NCBI GenBank assembly: GCA_965372015.1
Contig: CBDVAP010000002.1
Span: 1 to 64,000 of the forward strand
Direction of reading: 5' to 3'
Length of the DNA: 64,000 nucleotides
Source: JACZSB01 sp965372015
GTDB lineage: Bacteria > Fidelibacterota > Marinisomatia > SCGC-AAA003-L08 > TS1B11
Made by a program: the position numbers and the translations under genes. This document shows, one piece after another, positions 1 through 9,883 of the stretch. Each line of letters opens with the position of its first letter. Position 1 is the stretch's first letter. The notes beneath the pieces were generated by a model. The model saw only the letters and a program-made list of their open reading frames with translations. It ran no database searches and was not told where the DNA came from.

Positions 1-107
1 ACCTGATAAAACTGAGTATCTTATGCTCATGTTCCGCCCATTTTGCACTTTTTATTATGCATTTCCCTCCCGGGCTAGCCTTCCCCGTCGGTAAGCATTG
101 GCCTTTT

Positions 108-214
108 GATGGGTATTATCTAGGCATTGGATGGGTATTTAATCGGTTTTTAATGGGTCTTTAATGGGTCTTTAATGGGTTTAAGCTGGGCATAAGCTGG
201 GTATAAGTGGGGCT
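108..214. repeat. AT-rich array with 11-bp period
   Basis: Short direct repeats follow one another with a period of about 11 bp. Three copies of TTTAATGGGTC-type units lie at 149-181, preceded by looser GATGGGTATT units and followed by TAAGCTGGGCA-type units to about 212. The array sits just downstream of the 3' end of the TonB receptor gene that is read leftward. Its role is unknown; a helically phased array can bend DNA or bind proteins, but nothing here shows that. No gene is visible in positions 1-298. Confidence 0.6.
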
Positions 215-298
215 TTTAAGGAGTCGGGACGTTTGATCCGCCGGCTGGCGGTCAGCAGGATTGGGGGGTGGAATCTTTATGGCTCCCTTACCATCTTC

Positions 299-2677
299 TT
301 AGGGCCCAAATTTGATCCCGAAGAAAGGCATTCGGGGCAGCATATAGCTAACGAAGCGGATTCGGTAGTCATCGCTCCAGTAGTATTGGTATACGTTTTC
401 GTGGCCCTGCATATTGATGATCTCGACATAGAATTCAAACGGCAGGCGGCCGAATAAACGGCGGTTCCAGGTCAGGCGCAAATCCATACGGCTGTAGTAT
501 GGATAGCGCTCCGAGTTCTTGATGCCCCACACAACGCCACCATCTTCATCGAATAGGGGATTACCCTTGGAATCGTACTTAACCGGTGTCCAGGGGAATC
601 CGCTGCCACGGCTGATCCTCCAATCCATAGACCACCGGCCGAACGGTTTCAAGCGCACCACGGTGTTCAACGTATGCCGTTGGTCAAAGTCGCGATAGTA
701 GAAGGCCTCCAACGGTCCTTTCTCTTTGGTAACGCTATAGGAATAGCTTACCCAACCGTACAGCCTGGTTCCGGGGGCCGGGTCTCTTTTCAGGAACAGC
801 TCGAAACCCCGGACGAACCCCACTCCGTCATTGTTGGGCACATTGTTATGTGTTGAATCGGTGGGCATCACCAGTCTATCCAAGTCCTTATAGAACCACT
901 CCACACTGGCGCTGTAGGCCGGATTCGGCTGCCATTCGAGGCCTGCCAGGTAATGAATGGCCCGCTCGGTTTTTAGCCGAATGGTTTCGAATACGTTCCA
1001 GGCGATCTCCTGTTCGAACCTTTCGTAGAGAGAAACAAAGTTCGGCGCCTGGTAAAAGTGACCCCAGCCAGCCCGTAATGCCAGCACGGGCGTCAGCATG
1101 AAATTGCCGGCCAGCCGAGGGCTATAGACCCACTCGCCGGTAAAGGTGGAATGGTCCGCCCGCAACCCCAGCGATACGCCTAGCCGTGGTGGGAGCAACT
1201 TCCATTCGTCCTGGACGTAATAGGCGGTGGTAGTAGCGGCATTCTGAAAACGGAATTCCCGCTGCACGTACGCCAGGGTGTCTTTCGGCTGGTGGTCGCC
1301 GGGATTGTCCTGATAGTAATTAGTGGAATCGAGGGTCAATGCTACCGTGATATCTGTGATGTAATCGGCCACGCTCATACCCGCTTTCACGGTATGTGCC
1401 CGGGTGAAAATGAGAGTTATATCTTCTTTGATCTCCAGTTTGCGCATATCAATATCGAAGCGGATTTTCTGGTTGTCCGTCCTCACCTCGAATGATCGGG
1501 TGTCATTGTATCTGGATAACGTCAGGTTAGAAAGGGTTACATCACTGATGGCATTAATCCAGCCCACACTGAAGAGGTCATTATCGGTCTCGTTGGTGAT
1601 ACTGAATAAACTATCCTCTGAAAGGAAATCATCCCCATCCTCCGGCTCCAGGTCCTTGAGCTCCAATCCTTCGAGGGAATTAGTAAAATTGATCCTCAGC
1701 TTCTGGGTCGGGGATAAGTCATAAGCAATCTTCCCCTGAAAGTCCTGGAAGAATGGAAATATTGTGCCCCGGGGCATATCCACCAGCCGGTTCAACAGTA
1801 GATCGTAGTAGGTTCTGCGGGCCGAAAATAGCCAGGAACCTTCCTCCCCCACAGCCGGCAGCGGTCCCTCGCCAAAGGCCTTCATATCGATGAGGCTGGC
1901 CCCGGCACTATAATTATTGTCAAAGCGGTCACCCTCCTTGTTATGGATCACCAGAACAGCCGACAGCTTATCGCCGTACTCGGCCGGGAATCCACCGGGC
2001 AGTAGCTCCACCGATTCCACGTTATCGGGATTGAACATGCTCACCGGTCCGCCAAACATTTTCAAGCGGTAGGGATTGAACACCGTCACATTATCGACGA
2101 TAATCAGGTTCTGATCGGGGGTCCCCCCGCGGACATAGAATTGACTCGAGAGGTCGGAACGGGCCACCACACCAGGCAGGGACTGGATAGCCCGAAACAG
2201 ATCGCCGCCGGCTCCCGCCAACGACTCCACTTCTCCAATCCTGAGCTGTCTGACACTCGTTTCCAACCGCTCATGCATCGCCTTTTGCCGCTGGCCGATC
2301 ACCGTAACGGCTTCCAGATCGATGGGTTGGGCGTCCAGGGCTATGGTCACAGTCGTGATGGAATCGGACGCCACCTGAATCTGTCTGATAATCTTCACCC
2401 GGTAGCCGATCATTTTTGCATTCAAACGGTAGGTCCCCGGTGGTACGTCGGCGATCCGGTAATTACCTTCCAGGCCCGTAGCGGCCCCCAGGCGGGTCCC
2501 GTCGATAATCAGGTTTACCCCGGCCAGCCCTTCACCGGTTTTGGAGTCGCTGACCCGGCCGCGGATGATTCCTCCGGACGCAGCACTGGAACGGTAATTC
2601 TGGGCAGGCAGGCCTAGGATTCCTAGCTGGAACAGTACTACTAACGATATTAGGGGAAATTTCCTTGGCGGACTCAC
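299..2677 (-). CDS. TonB-dependent outer-membrane receptor with carboxypeptidase-regulatory domain
   Basis: 792 residues. A hydrophobic signal segment (LISLVVLFQLGILGLPA) is followed by a carboxypeptidase-regulatory-like beta-sandwich at about residues 37-95 (GRVSDSKTGEGLAGVNL, then GLEGNYRIADVPPGTY). A TonB plug domain at about 140-250 carries FYVRGGTPDQNLIIVDN and PGGFPAEYGDKLSAV. The rest is beta-barrel with alternating aromatic strands. Such proteins take up large substrates across the outer membrane with TonB-ExbBD energy; the substrate cannot be told. No SusD-like partner is adjacent. The start is GTG with AGGATGG six bases upstream. The protein ends in FFGIKFGP rather than the usual terminal Phe. 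Confidence 0.9.
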   Translation of the reverse strand: MSPPRKFPLISLVVLFQLGILGLPAQNYRSSAASGGIIRGRVSDSKTGEGLAGVNLIIDGTRLGAATGLEGNYRIADVPPGTYRLNAKMIGYRVKIIRQIQVASDSITTVTIALDAQPIDLEAVTVIGQRQKAMHERLETSVRQLRIGEVESLAGAGGDLFRAIQSLPGVVARSDLSSQFYVRGGTPDQNLIIVDNVTVFNPYRLKMFGGPVSMFNPDNVESVELLPGGFPAEYGDKLSAVLVIHNKEGDRFDNNYSAGASLIDMKAFGEGPLPAVGEEGSWLFSARRTYYDLLLNRLVDMPRGTIFPFFQDFQGKIAYDLSPTQKLRINFTNSLEGLELKDLEPEDGDDFLSEDSLFSITNETDNDLFSVGWINAISDVTLSNLTLSRYNDTRSFEVRTDNQKIRFDIDMRKLEIKEDITLIFTRAHTVKAGMSVADYITDITVALTLDSTNYYQDNPGDHQPKDTLAYVQREFRFQNAATTTAYYVQDEWKLLPPRLGVSLGLRADHSTFTGEWVYSPRLAGNFMLTPVLALRAGWGHFYQAPNFVSLYERFEQEIAWNVFETIRLKTERAIHYLAGLEWQPNPAYSASVEWFYKDLDRLVMPTDSTHNNVPNNDGVGFVRGFELFLKRDPAPGTRLYGWVSYSYSVTKEKGPLEAFYYRDFDQRHTLNTVVRLKPFGRWSMDWRISRGSGFPWTPVKYDSKGNPLFDEDGGVVWGIKNSERYPYYSRMDLRLTWNRRLFGRLPFEFYVEIINMQGHENVYQYYWSDDYRIRFVSYMLPRMPFFGIKFGP

Positions 2678-3494
2678 CGGCCATCCTGTGTTTGTACATG
2701 CAATATTACTATCAACGTAGCGCCTGGTATCATGTTTCCCGCGGCTTAGGGATTTCTATCTGGGGAAATTCCACTGATACATCATTGCAGATCCTGGGGA
2801 ACCTATGAATTACTGACGCCCGATACCATGGAAACTGATGGCCGATGGCTCCGGTCTAACGGCCCCTTCGTGCAACGCGCGAATACCCCCCCTGATGTCA
2901 TTGCGAGGAAGTCCCGAAGTTTCGGGACGACCGTGGCAATCTCTCTCTCCGCCTGATCGCTGACCAGTCTACCACGCCAAAGGCGCAGGGCGCACCCAGC
3001 GATCGCTGATGGGATTATAGGCCCCCCTGATAGAGTCGGTCTGCCATGCCCGGTAGTCGCCCATCTAGTCGGAGAAAAGGGTTGCCGCTTAGAGCCTGCG
3101 CTAAGGTATGCAATGAAACAGAGTGCGTCAATATATTATCCTGATTGCCGCCACCGGCCGGGCGTTACAGATACTCTCCGGCAATCCTAAATTCAGGCTA
3201 ACTGGAGTTTTACATCAGGCCAATTATCTGCTTGCACTCTTTCACATATTGGCGTAACCTCCGACGGCTCGAATTTTGGGATCTTTGTTTGATTAATGTC
3301 GCTGGCAGTATTACCCTTCCCGCATCATTCCCTTTGACAAAGAAATCTAAGTAACATTGAGCACGAGTAACCTCATTGCCGAAGTGCATCTTCCCAGGCA
3401 ACGGGGTCTGGATTAAATCGCAGTGGTTCCTGACGGGGGACAGCCTATGCTGAAACACCTTTCGGAACCGTGCAAGTAAGAGGAATCAATCAAC
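2678..3494. other. Long intergenic region without a convincing gene
   Basis: 817 bp between the leftward TonB receptor and the rightward RRM gene. It holds a REP-like palindrome (listed separately) and an inverted repeat with 8-bp arms, GATTGCCG at 3143-3150 and CGGCAATC at 3179-3186. An 82-codon GTG-started reading frame on the minus strand (3210-3458) has no recognisable domain and no good ribosome-binding site, so I do not call it a gene. The promoter of the RRM gene must lie near the right end. Confidence 0.5.
2897..2943. repeat. REP-like palindromic element
   Basis: The sequence begins GTCATTGCGAGGAAG and ends CGTGGCAATCTC. It contains nested inverted repeats: ATTGC (2900-2904) with GCAAT (2936-2940), and GTCCCGAA (2911-2918) with TTCGGGAC (2921-2928) around a 2-base loop. 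Intergenic elements with this CATTGCGAGG...GTGGCAATC frame are scattered in many bacterial genomes. Confidence 0.7.
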
Positions 3495-3749
3495 GTGAAG
3501 AAAATCTACGTTGGAAACCTGCCTTTTAGCGCCACTGAAGGCGAAGTAAAAGAGCTGTTTGAGCAACACGGATCAGTGACTTCTGTCAATCTGATCACCG
3601 ATCGGGATACCGGGAGATTCCGGGGTTTCGGATTTGTCGAGATGGACGAAGCCGATGCCGATTCTGCCATCAAAGCGCTGAATGACCAGGATTTTGGTGG
3701 CCGTCCCCTGAGAGTCAATGAAGCCAGGGACCGTCAACCAAGACCCTGA
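3495..3749 (+). CDS. RNA-binding protein, single RRM domain
   Basis: 84 residues, almost exactly one RNA-recognition motif. RNP2 is IYVGNL (residues 4-9) and RNP1 is RGFGFVEM near residue 43. A short basic tail (RVNEARDRQPRP) follows. Small one-domain RRM proteins of this type occur in cyanobacteria, Bacteroidetes and related phyla, where they bind single-stranded RNA and some are cold-induced. The gene stands alone and is followed by its own terminator hairpin at 3806-3836. Confidence 0.93.
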   Translation: MKKIYVGNLPFSATEGEVKELFEQHGSVTSVNLITDRDTGRFRGFGFVEMDEADADSAIKALNDQDFGGRPLRVNEARDRQPRP

Positions 3750-3805
3750 GTACCAGGCTCATTGGTTTAACAAACGTCAGGCTCCGGCCTGATATCTAAC
3801 TGTCA

Positions 3806-3836
3806 GGGGGCACAATTAATAGTTGTGTCCCCTTTA
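3806..3836 (+). terminator. Rho-independent terminator of the RRM gene
   Basis: A 10-bp stem GGGGGCACAA / TTGTGTCCCC (one G-U pair) closes a 7-base loop and is followed by TTTAT. It lies 57 bp after the RRM stop codon. Confidence 0.75.
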
Positions 3837-3905
3837 TCATTTAACCAATCGAAATCCCTAGTCGGAGCAACTCACCACAGTACCGGGCAATCCAGTTGAA
3901 ACCCG

Positions 3906-5381
3906 TTAATACTCGAATACGCTCCCGCCGATAAACTCCCGCAGAATGGAGTCCCGGGGGATGGGCTCCAGGGGAACAGGCGCTACCAGTGACAGAAACA
4001 TAAGCAGTCGTTGAGCCTTTCCCCAAGCGGGACTGCTCTTTGATACGGCCCGCAATACCAGCTCCGCCTGGCTTCGCAGCACCCCCAGTTCGAAGACCAG
4101 GGCCGAGTTGAACATAAAATCGGCCGCCTCCTGGTACGTGAATACGTGCTTACCCTCACCTCGGCGCACTGCAGGCCAGCGTAACAGGGTTTCCTCGGCG
4201 TTATAGCCCCTGAACTGGGCGTCGCGCACCAACCGCCGGAGCAGTCGGTTGTCGGAGCTGGAGACCCTGTGCTCATTATCGATGTTCAGCTGAGTGATGG
4301 CACTGACGTAAATGCGCTGGATCCTGTCCGTTCCCAGTTCGTCGGCAAATATGGGGTTCAGGCCGTGTAGGCCTTCCACCACCAGTAGCTGGTCCGGCCC
4401 CAAGCAGATTGTCTCGTCATTGTCGTAGCCCTGTCCGCGCTTAAAGGAGAACCGCCGCCGGGGTATGGTTTCGCCCGCCAGCAGCCGCTTGATAGTGCTC
4501 ACCAGCCGCGGGACATCCACTGCCTCAAGTGCTTCAAAATCCAGGCTGCCGTCCGGTTGGGGCGGCATATCCGCCCGGTCCAAGAAGTAATCGTCTAAGG
4601 AAATTGAAATCGAGTTTAACAGATTGGCCTGCAGCTGAATGGCCAGCCGCTTGGCGAAAGTAGTCTTTCCCGAGGAAGACGGCCCCGATATAAATACTAC
4701 TCTTTTACTGGGGTGGTCAGCGGCCAGGCCGGCGGCGATCTCAGCAATCGTCTTTTCGTGGAGCGCCTCAGCCACCAGGATCAACTCCCGGTCCAGGTTT
4801 CCCTCCAGGCGTTGATTGAGCTGTCGCAGGTTGTTAACGTGTAACACCCGGCCCCAATCGTGTCGTTGCTGGATCACCCGGTACAGCTTGGGACTGTCGC
4901 GCATAGGTTCCAGGGGGCCAGGGGTGGGAAAACGCAACACGAATCCGCTGTCGTAAGGTTCCAACCGAAAACCCTGCAAGGCGGCCATATCGGTAAGCAT
5001 CGGTTCCAGGCGGTAATCCAGGTAGTGCCCATAGCGGGCGGCGGGCACTTCTGCACGGCCCAGGCGCTCCAGGATCTCCAGCTTATCGGCTCGCTTCTGC
5101 CGCCGGAACCGCTTAGACAGTTTCTCCCGATCCACTGTATCCAGCACAAGCGGGCGTTCCCCGGTCAGATACTCCCCCATCCTGGCCTCCAGCCGCCCGA
5201 TAGCCTCGGGATCGTGCTCGTGGTGGATTCCGAAATGGCAGTAGTAGCCCCCGATGAACGAATGCTCGATGTAGAATTCAAGCTCCGGCAACAACTCCTC
5301 TACGGCTGCCGCCAGCAGGAAACCCAGGGTGGCATGCTGAGCACTGGGATCGATGTGGCTGTTGTTGGGAGGCGCTGTCAT
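3906..5381 (-). CDS. Nucleoside (uridine-type) kinase with threonyl-tRNA-synthetase-like N-terminal region
   Basis: 491 residues. The C-terminal half is a phosphoribulokinase/uridine kinase domain with a P-loop, GPSSSGKTTF, near residue 232, then SISLDDYFLDR and DFEALEAVDVPRL typical of uridine kinases. The N-terminal half contains GIHHEHDPEAIGRLEARM, resembling the second additional domain of threonyl-tRNA synthetases, as in the bacterial nucleoside kinases that carry a TGS/SAD-like N-terminus. It probably phosphorylates a nucleoside, using ATP, in the cytoplasm; which one is not determined. It converges on the RRM gene and is divergent from the MFS gene. Confidence 0.88.
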   Translation of the reverse strand: MTAPPNNSHIDPSAQHATLGFLLAAAVEELLPELEFYIEHSFIGGYYCHFGIHHEHDPEAIGRLEARMGEYLTGERPLVLDTVDREKLSKRFRRQKRADKLEILERLGRAEVPAARYGHYLDYRLEPMLTDMAALQGFRLEPYDSGFVLRFPTPGPLEPMRDSPKLYRVIQQRHDWGRVLHVNNLRQLNQRLEGNLDRELILVAEALHEKTIAEIAAGLAADHPSKRVVFISGPSSSGKTTFAKRLAIQLQANLLNSISISLDDYFLDRADMPPQPDGSLDFEALEAVDVPRLVSTIKRLLAGETIPRRRFSFKRGQGYDNDETICLGPDQLLVVEGLHGLNPIFADELGTDRIQRIYVSAITQLNIDNEHRVSSSDNRLLRRLVRDAQFRGYNAEETLLRWPAVRRGEGKHVFTYQEAADFMFNSALVFELGVLRSQAELVLRAVSKSSPAWGKAQRLLMFLSLVAPVPLEPIPRDSILREFIGGSVFEY

Positions 5382-5499
5382 AAGACTAGGAAATTAAGGC
5401 CCAGATTATACCAGGCGATAAAGTTTTCAGGCTGTTGCCAAGCACCTTATACCGGGGAGATATTGCATCGTAATTTCTATCCCGGAGAAAGTCCCCCTG

Positions 5500-6885
5500 A
5501 TGGCCCCCAGCAAATCGAACCACCGCGGTTATCGCGGTTTCCCTACCCGCTTCCTAATGCGCCTTTCAACGGTTGAAGGGGGCTTTTCGCAGGGTCACCA
5601 GATCCTCACGGCCGGTATGTTCCTGACTATCCTGGCGCTGGCCTTGGGGGCCCGACCCTGGCAGATCGGCTTCCTAGCGGCCATACCTCACATGACCCAG
5701 GTTTTCCAGCTTATCGGCGCTTACCTGGTGGAGGCCACCGGTCGCCGGAAACTGGTGGCTTTGTGGGGATCAGCCCTGTCCCGCCTGCTATGGCTGGCTG
5801 TGCCGTTGCTGTTTGTGGCCGCGAACCGTTTCGATGTGATCCTGCTCTTCCTGGCCTTGGTGACGGTCGCCTCAGCCTTGGAACTCATGGCGGGCAACGC
5901 CTGGACCACCTGGATGGCGGACCTGATCCCCGAGACCTTGCGGGGACGCTATTTCGGCTACCGCCACGCCGTGATGGCCGCTGTGACCATTGCCGTTACC
6001 CTCGCCGGTGGACTATGGCTGGAATGGGGCCGGGACAGAATCAGCGAGGCCTGGACATTAAGCTGGGTCTTATTCGTCGCAGCTATCGCCGGTATGACCG
6101 GCTTGGTCCTGCTCACCCGCCAGCCCGACATCCCCCGGCCGCGAGAACGCCAGGCCCCCAAGCTAAATGAGCTGATCCTGAGGCCCATGCGTAGCATGGA
6201 GTTCCGCCGGGCACTGCACTTCTTCCTGGTATGGAACCTAGCCGTAGGTTTCTCGGCTGCCTTCTTCCAGGTGCACATGATCCGGGTACTGAGCATGTCA
6301 TACTTGACCATCGGCCTGTTCCAGTCCATCAAACCGCTGGTGGCCATGTTCATCTACCGCCGCTGGGGCCTGATCCTGGACCGTTTCGCCGTTAAACCGG
6401 TCCTGCTGCTGTCGGGAGGCTTGATTACCATCCTACCGCTACTGTGGTTGTTGCCTACCGAGGGGCATATAGGCTGGCTGTGGGTCATCGCCACTATCAG
6501 TGGCATCGCCTGGACCGGTTTCAATCTGTCAGCCTACATCTATCCCATGCAGCATTCACCCCGCATCGGGCGGTCTTACTTCCTGGCGTTTTTCTCCATC
6601 GTCAGTGGGATGGGATTCGTGGTAGCCGCCATCGCCGGCGGTCTGGTGGTCGATTATCTGGGTGATTGGCAGGCAGTAGTGGGCGGCCGGGTATACATGG
6701 CCCACCATGTATTGTTCGTCATCACCAGTATCGGGCGTTTGGCCGCCCTGGGCATGTTGTTGCGGCTGCCCGATGTGGAGGCCCCCGGCGCCATGGCCCT
6801 GATCACCCGCATCGGCGCCGGCATCTGGCGCACCGCTTCCCTGGGCCGCCCTTTCCCACGCTGGATCAAGCGGCGGGATAAATAG
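5500..6885 (+). CDS. MFS transporter
   Basis: 461 residues with about 12 hydrophobic segments in two halves, consistent with the major facilitator superfamily. The first loop has LVEATGRRKLVALWG, matching the position of the MFS loop 2-3 motif, and a second basic loop (YRRWGLILDRFAVKPV) opens the C-terminal half. The substrate is unknown. It is transcribed alone, divergent from the nucleoside kinase gene. Confidence 0.85.
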   Translation: MAPSKSNHRGYRGFPTRFLMRLSTVEGGFSQGHQILTAGMFLTILALALGARPWQIGFLAAIPHMTQVFQLIGAYLVEATGRRKLVALWGSALSRLLWLAVPLLFVAANRFDVILLFLALVTVASALELMAGNAWTTWMADLIPETLRGRYFGYRHAVMAAVTIAVTLAGGLWLEWGRDRISEAWTLSWVLFVAAIAGMTGLVLLTRQPDIPRPRERQAPKLNELILRPMRSMEFRRALHFFLVWNLAVGFSAAFFQVHMIRVLSMSYLTIGLFQSIKPLVAMFIYRRWGLILDRFAVKPVLLLSGGLITILPLLWLLPTEGHIGWLWVIATISGIAWTGFNLSAYIYPMQHSPRIGRSYFLAFFSIVSGMGFVVAAIAGGLVVDYLGDWQAVVGGRVYMAHHVLFVITSIGRLAALGMLLRLPDVEAPGAMALITRIGAGIWRTASLGRPFPRWIKRRDK

Positions 6886-7012
6886 CACGACCTTAGATGC
6901 CGAGTCCAAATAACATGTGCGATCCTTTTACTGGTGAATACGGCCTATAGTTACTAAACTTATCCGTTTAACGCCTTTATTACCTAATACTTCGAAAGCA
7001 AAAGGCATCTAT

Positions 7013-9883
7013 ATGCGATTTGCTATCCTGACACCCTTTTTTTGTTTCGTGTTGATTTTCAGTCCCCTGTGCGCTGCCGATCCCGGCAATTCTCCATCTG
7101 ACACTGTCAGAACTGCAACTGTACCATTCGCCTCGACCACCGGTAAGGCCCGATTCACCTTGCAGGATATCCTGCGCCTGCCAGTTGATAACTATATAGG
7201 CGTCCTGAGCCTGGTACCCACTGCCACCCTGGAAGACGACGGCGTGCGATTCCATAATGGCCGGGCTGACGAAACCGTTTACCAGCTGGATGGCCTTACG
7301 CTGATTAGCCCCCATTTCCGGCAACGACCTATTCCATTGCCCCTATTTGCGCTGGATAACGTTGTTGCTAAATTGAGCCCCAGCGACGACCAATATTCCT
7401 TTGGGGCCTTCGGGGCTGTGGCAATGACCACCTTGGAAGGGGGCGGGAACTTTCAGGCCCAAGCCCGCTATTCCACCAGCGCACTGGACTTCAGCCGGGG
7501 TAATTCCCCGATCAGGCCTGATGAAGTGACGGAGGACCTCCAACGATTGGAGATTGGGCTGAGTGGACCGGTGCCGCTCGCTTCCAGGTGGCTCCCGGGG
7601 CGCCTTTCGTACCTACTGGCCGGCGATTACCGTGCCACTCAAGGCCGCTTCCTGAATGAGGACGGCCTGTTTGGCACGGCTTATGGCAAACTTACCTATC
7701 GACAAAAGAACTTTAAGCTGCAGATCTTCGGCCTCAACGACCAGGGAAAATACAATTACTTCGATAACCTTTGGAAACAGACGGTACGCGAAGACGATCT
7801 TTATAGTGGACGTGAGGGATTCGAGAGCTGGGCCGGAAACGGTATCCTGGACACCGAGGATATCGGTCTTGATAACGGTACTGGTATTATTATCGGCGCC
7901 GGCAACGGGCGGATCGACTATATAGATTTAAATGGCAACGGTGAATGGGATGATTATGAGCTCACCGAGGATTTGAACTATAACGGTCGGGTGGATAGCG
8001 AGGACCTGAACCACAACGGCCAGTTGGATACCCATAATATGCTGGACCACCTTGCCGACCTGGAATCCAAGACCACGCTCACCGGATTTTCCCTGACCCA
8101 TCGGCTCTCGGACCGCACCTGGTACCAGATCAGCCTGGCCCGGCACAGCACACGGGATTTTCGTAATGTGAAAGAAATCATCAATGAAGATTTGGATGGC
8201 GACGAGCGGCTGGACGACCAGGATGAATGGGTGCGGAATTTGGATGGTAGTTACTATTGGAGCGATCTGGACGGCGATGGCTATTTCGACCGCGGCCGTG
8301 AGGACTTAAACGGTAATGGCAGCCTGGATGAGTTCGGCTCAGACTTGTTCACCGACCACAATCACAACGGTTTCGTGGACGCATCAGAGAATGGGCCATC
8401 GCCCCGCAACTATTTCCTCCGCATGGGTTATGACGATCCCGAAAGCGACTGGATGCCCTGGTCTGGTATCCCTTACCTAGGGCAAAAGGATCACAACGGA
8501 TTTTATTCTTACGGAGCAGGCATGACCTGGGACCGTAATGCCTGGGAATTAAATACCAGTTCAGATGATCAGGTTCGTTTCCTGCTATCCAGCCGGGCAT
8601 TACCCCTTCAGCACCTCCTGCTGGGCTTTGATCTGGATCGCTACCGGCTCTTCCATTACCGGGCTGTAGATCGGTATGGGTATGGCTTCGAGTATGAACG
8701 CCACCCATCCGGATGGGGAGTATTCCTCGATGACCGGATTTCGTTCGCCAACGCTTGGATGAAAGTGGGCTGGCTATATCAATCATTTGATTTTGATTAT
8801 TCTGCCGCCGCCAACCCTCGTGACCCAACATGGGATTGGGGTGAGGTCTATTTTAGTGGGGATGAAGATACCAACAGTAACGGCCGCCTGGACCCCGGCG
8901 AAGACCTGAACGGGAACGGTTTTCTGGACCAGGACTGGATACCCGAGAAGTACCAGGTAGGCATTGATGGAGATGGCTTTCCAGTGTACTCCGTCTATCC
9001 TGGTGATATCAAAGACCCGCGCAGGAGTACAAACTATGCTTCACACAATCCCCGGCTGGCCTTGGGCGTTAGATTCCTTGGGCGGCACGAGCTCAGGGCT
9101 TCCTATGGAGTATATCCCTTGCATCCTTTATCGGCTGGATTCTACAGCGCATACTTTAACTTCAATCACCCTTCAATCAATCTGAAGGTACATCGCGAGG
9201 TTGTCTATGAGGTCGCTTACCTATACTCTATATTGAAAGGCCGCGGTTGGATAGAATTCAAATATCGAGCCAGTGAGTGGGCGCAGGATGATACACTTAG
9301 AAATGACCGCATTGAAATAAATGAAGGGCAAAACCTTTCGAACATAGACTTCGGTACCGGAGAGTACGAAGATTATACGGCGATCTTGATATTACCGAGC
9401 CTTAATGTCGGACCGCTGAACCTGAACGGCCGGGGGGTGTATGCTCAGCGGAAATCCGCCAATCCTATCGATGGTCGGACGCAAACATTGGCATTGCATG
9501 TAGGGGTTGCCACCCTAGAGCGCTTAGGACCAATTCTGGGTGGTTTCAAGTTGAATGCATTTTATCGTCATACCAGCCAATCCCCAATCCACTTTCATGG
9601 GCGGATTGCAGTCGATAGTCTTTCCATGCCGCCCATCGCCACGCTGGATGTCCGTTTGGGCAAAAGTATCAGCTTGGGCAGCTCAGTGGCCGAGCTGTTC
9701 CTGGATATACGCAACCTGCTCAATCGTAAGAATCTACTCACTCTCGCCGATGAGGAATGGTATGCGCTTTACGACGGGGACGGCGATGGTGAGCCTGATT
9801 ACGATCCGATGGGCAAGTACCAAGATCCCAGAGTATATGATCACGGCCGGTTGGTACGACTAGGGTTGCAGGTCAGTTTTTAG
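7013..9883 (+). CDS. TonB-dependent receptor-like outer-membrane protein with acidic calcium-loop repeats
   Basis: 956 residues with a signal peptide ([21 protein letters not shown]). A plug-like region follows ([20 protein letters not shown], then [16 protein letters not shown]) and then a long beta-barrel ending in the classical LGLQVSF. There is no carboxypeptidase-regulatory domain. Its unusual feature is blocks of EF-hand/dockerin-type loops of the form DLNGNG.LD or DLDGDGYFD, at about residues 275-342, 390-461, 616-643 and 920-933. They probably bind Ca2+ on extracellular loops (inference). The start is ATG with AAAGG seven bases upstream. The last 11 bp overlap the end of the opposing DUF255 gene. 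Confidence 0.85.
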   Translation: MRFAILTPFFCFVLIFSPLCAADPGNSPSDTVRTATVPFASTTGKARFTLQDILRLPVDNYIGVLSLVPTATLEDDGVRFHNGRADETVYQLDGLTLISPHFRQRPIPLPLFALDNVVAKLSPSDDQYSFGAFGAVAMTTLEGGGNFQAQARYSTSALDFSRGNSPIRPDEVTEDLQRLEIGLSGPVPLASRWLPGRLSYLLAGDYRATQGRFLNEDGLFGTAYGKLTYRQKNFKLQIFGLNDQGKYNYFDNLWKQTVREDDLYSGREGFESWAGNGILDTEDIGLDNGTGIIIGAGNGRIDYIDLNGNGEWDDYELTEDLNYNGRVDSEDLNHNGQLDTHNMLDHLADLESKTTLTGFSLTHRLSDRTWYQISLARHSTRDFRNVKEIINEDLDGDERLDDQDEWVRNLDGSYYWSDLDGDGYFDRGREDLNGNGSLDEFGSDLFTDHNHNGFVDASENGPSPRNYFLRMGYDDPESDWMPWSGIPYLGQKDHNGFYSYGAGMTWDRNAWELNTSSDDQVRFLLSSRALPLQHLLLGFDLDRYRLFHYRAVDRYGYGFEYERHPSGWGVFLDDRISFANAWMKVGWLYQSFDFDYSAAANPRDPTWDWGEVYFSGDEDTNSNGRLDPGEDLNGNGFLDQDWIPEKYQVGIDGDGFPVYSVYPGDIKDPRRSTNYASHNPRLALGVRFLGRHELRASYGVYPLHPLSAGFYSAYFNFNHPSINLKVHREVVYEVAYLYSILKGRGWIEFKYRASEWAQDDTLRNDRIEINEGQNLSNIDFGTGEYEDYTAILILPSLNVGPLNLNGRGVYAQRKSANPIDGRTQTLALHVGVATLERLGPILGGFKLNAFYRHTSQSPIHFHGRIAVDSLSMPPIATLDVRLGKSISLGSSVAELFLDIRNLLNRKNLLTLADEEWYALYDGDGDGEPDYDPMGKYQDPRVYDHGRLVRLGLQVSF

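Noticed and set aside
3210..3458. 82-codon frame on the minus strand
   Set aside because: GTG start without a ribosome-binding site and no recognisable domain.
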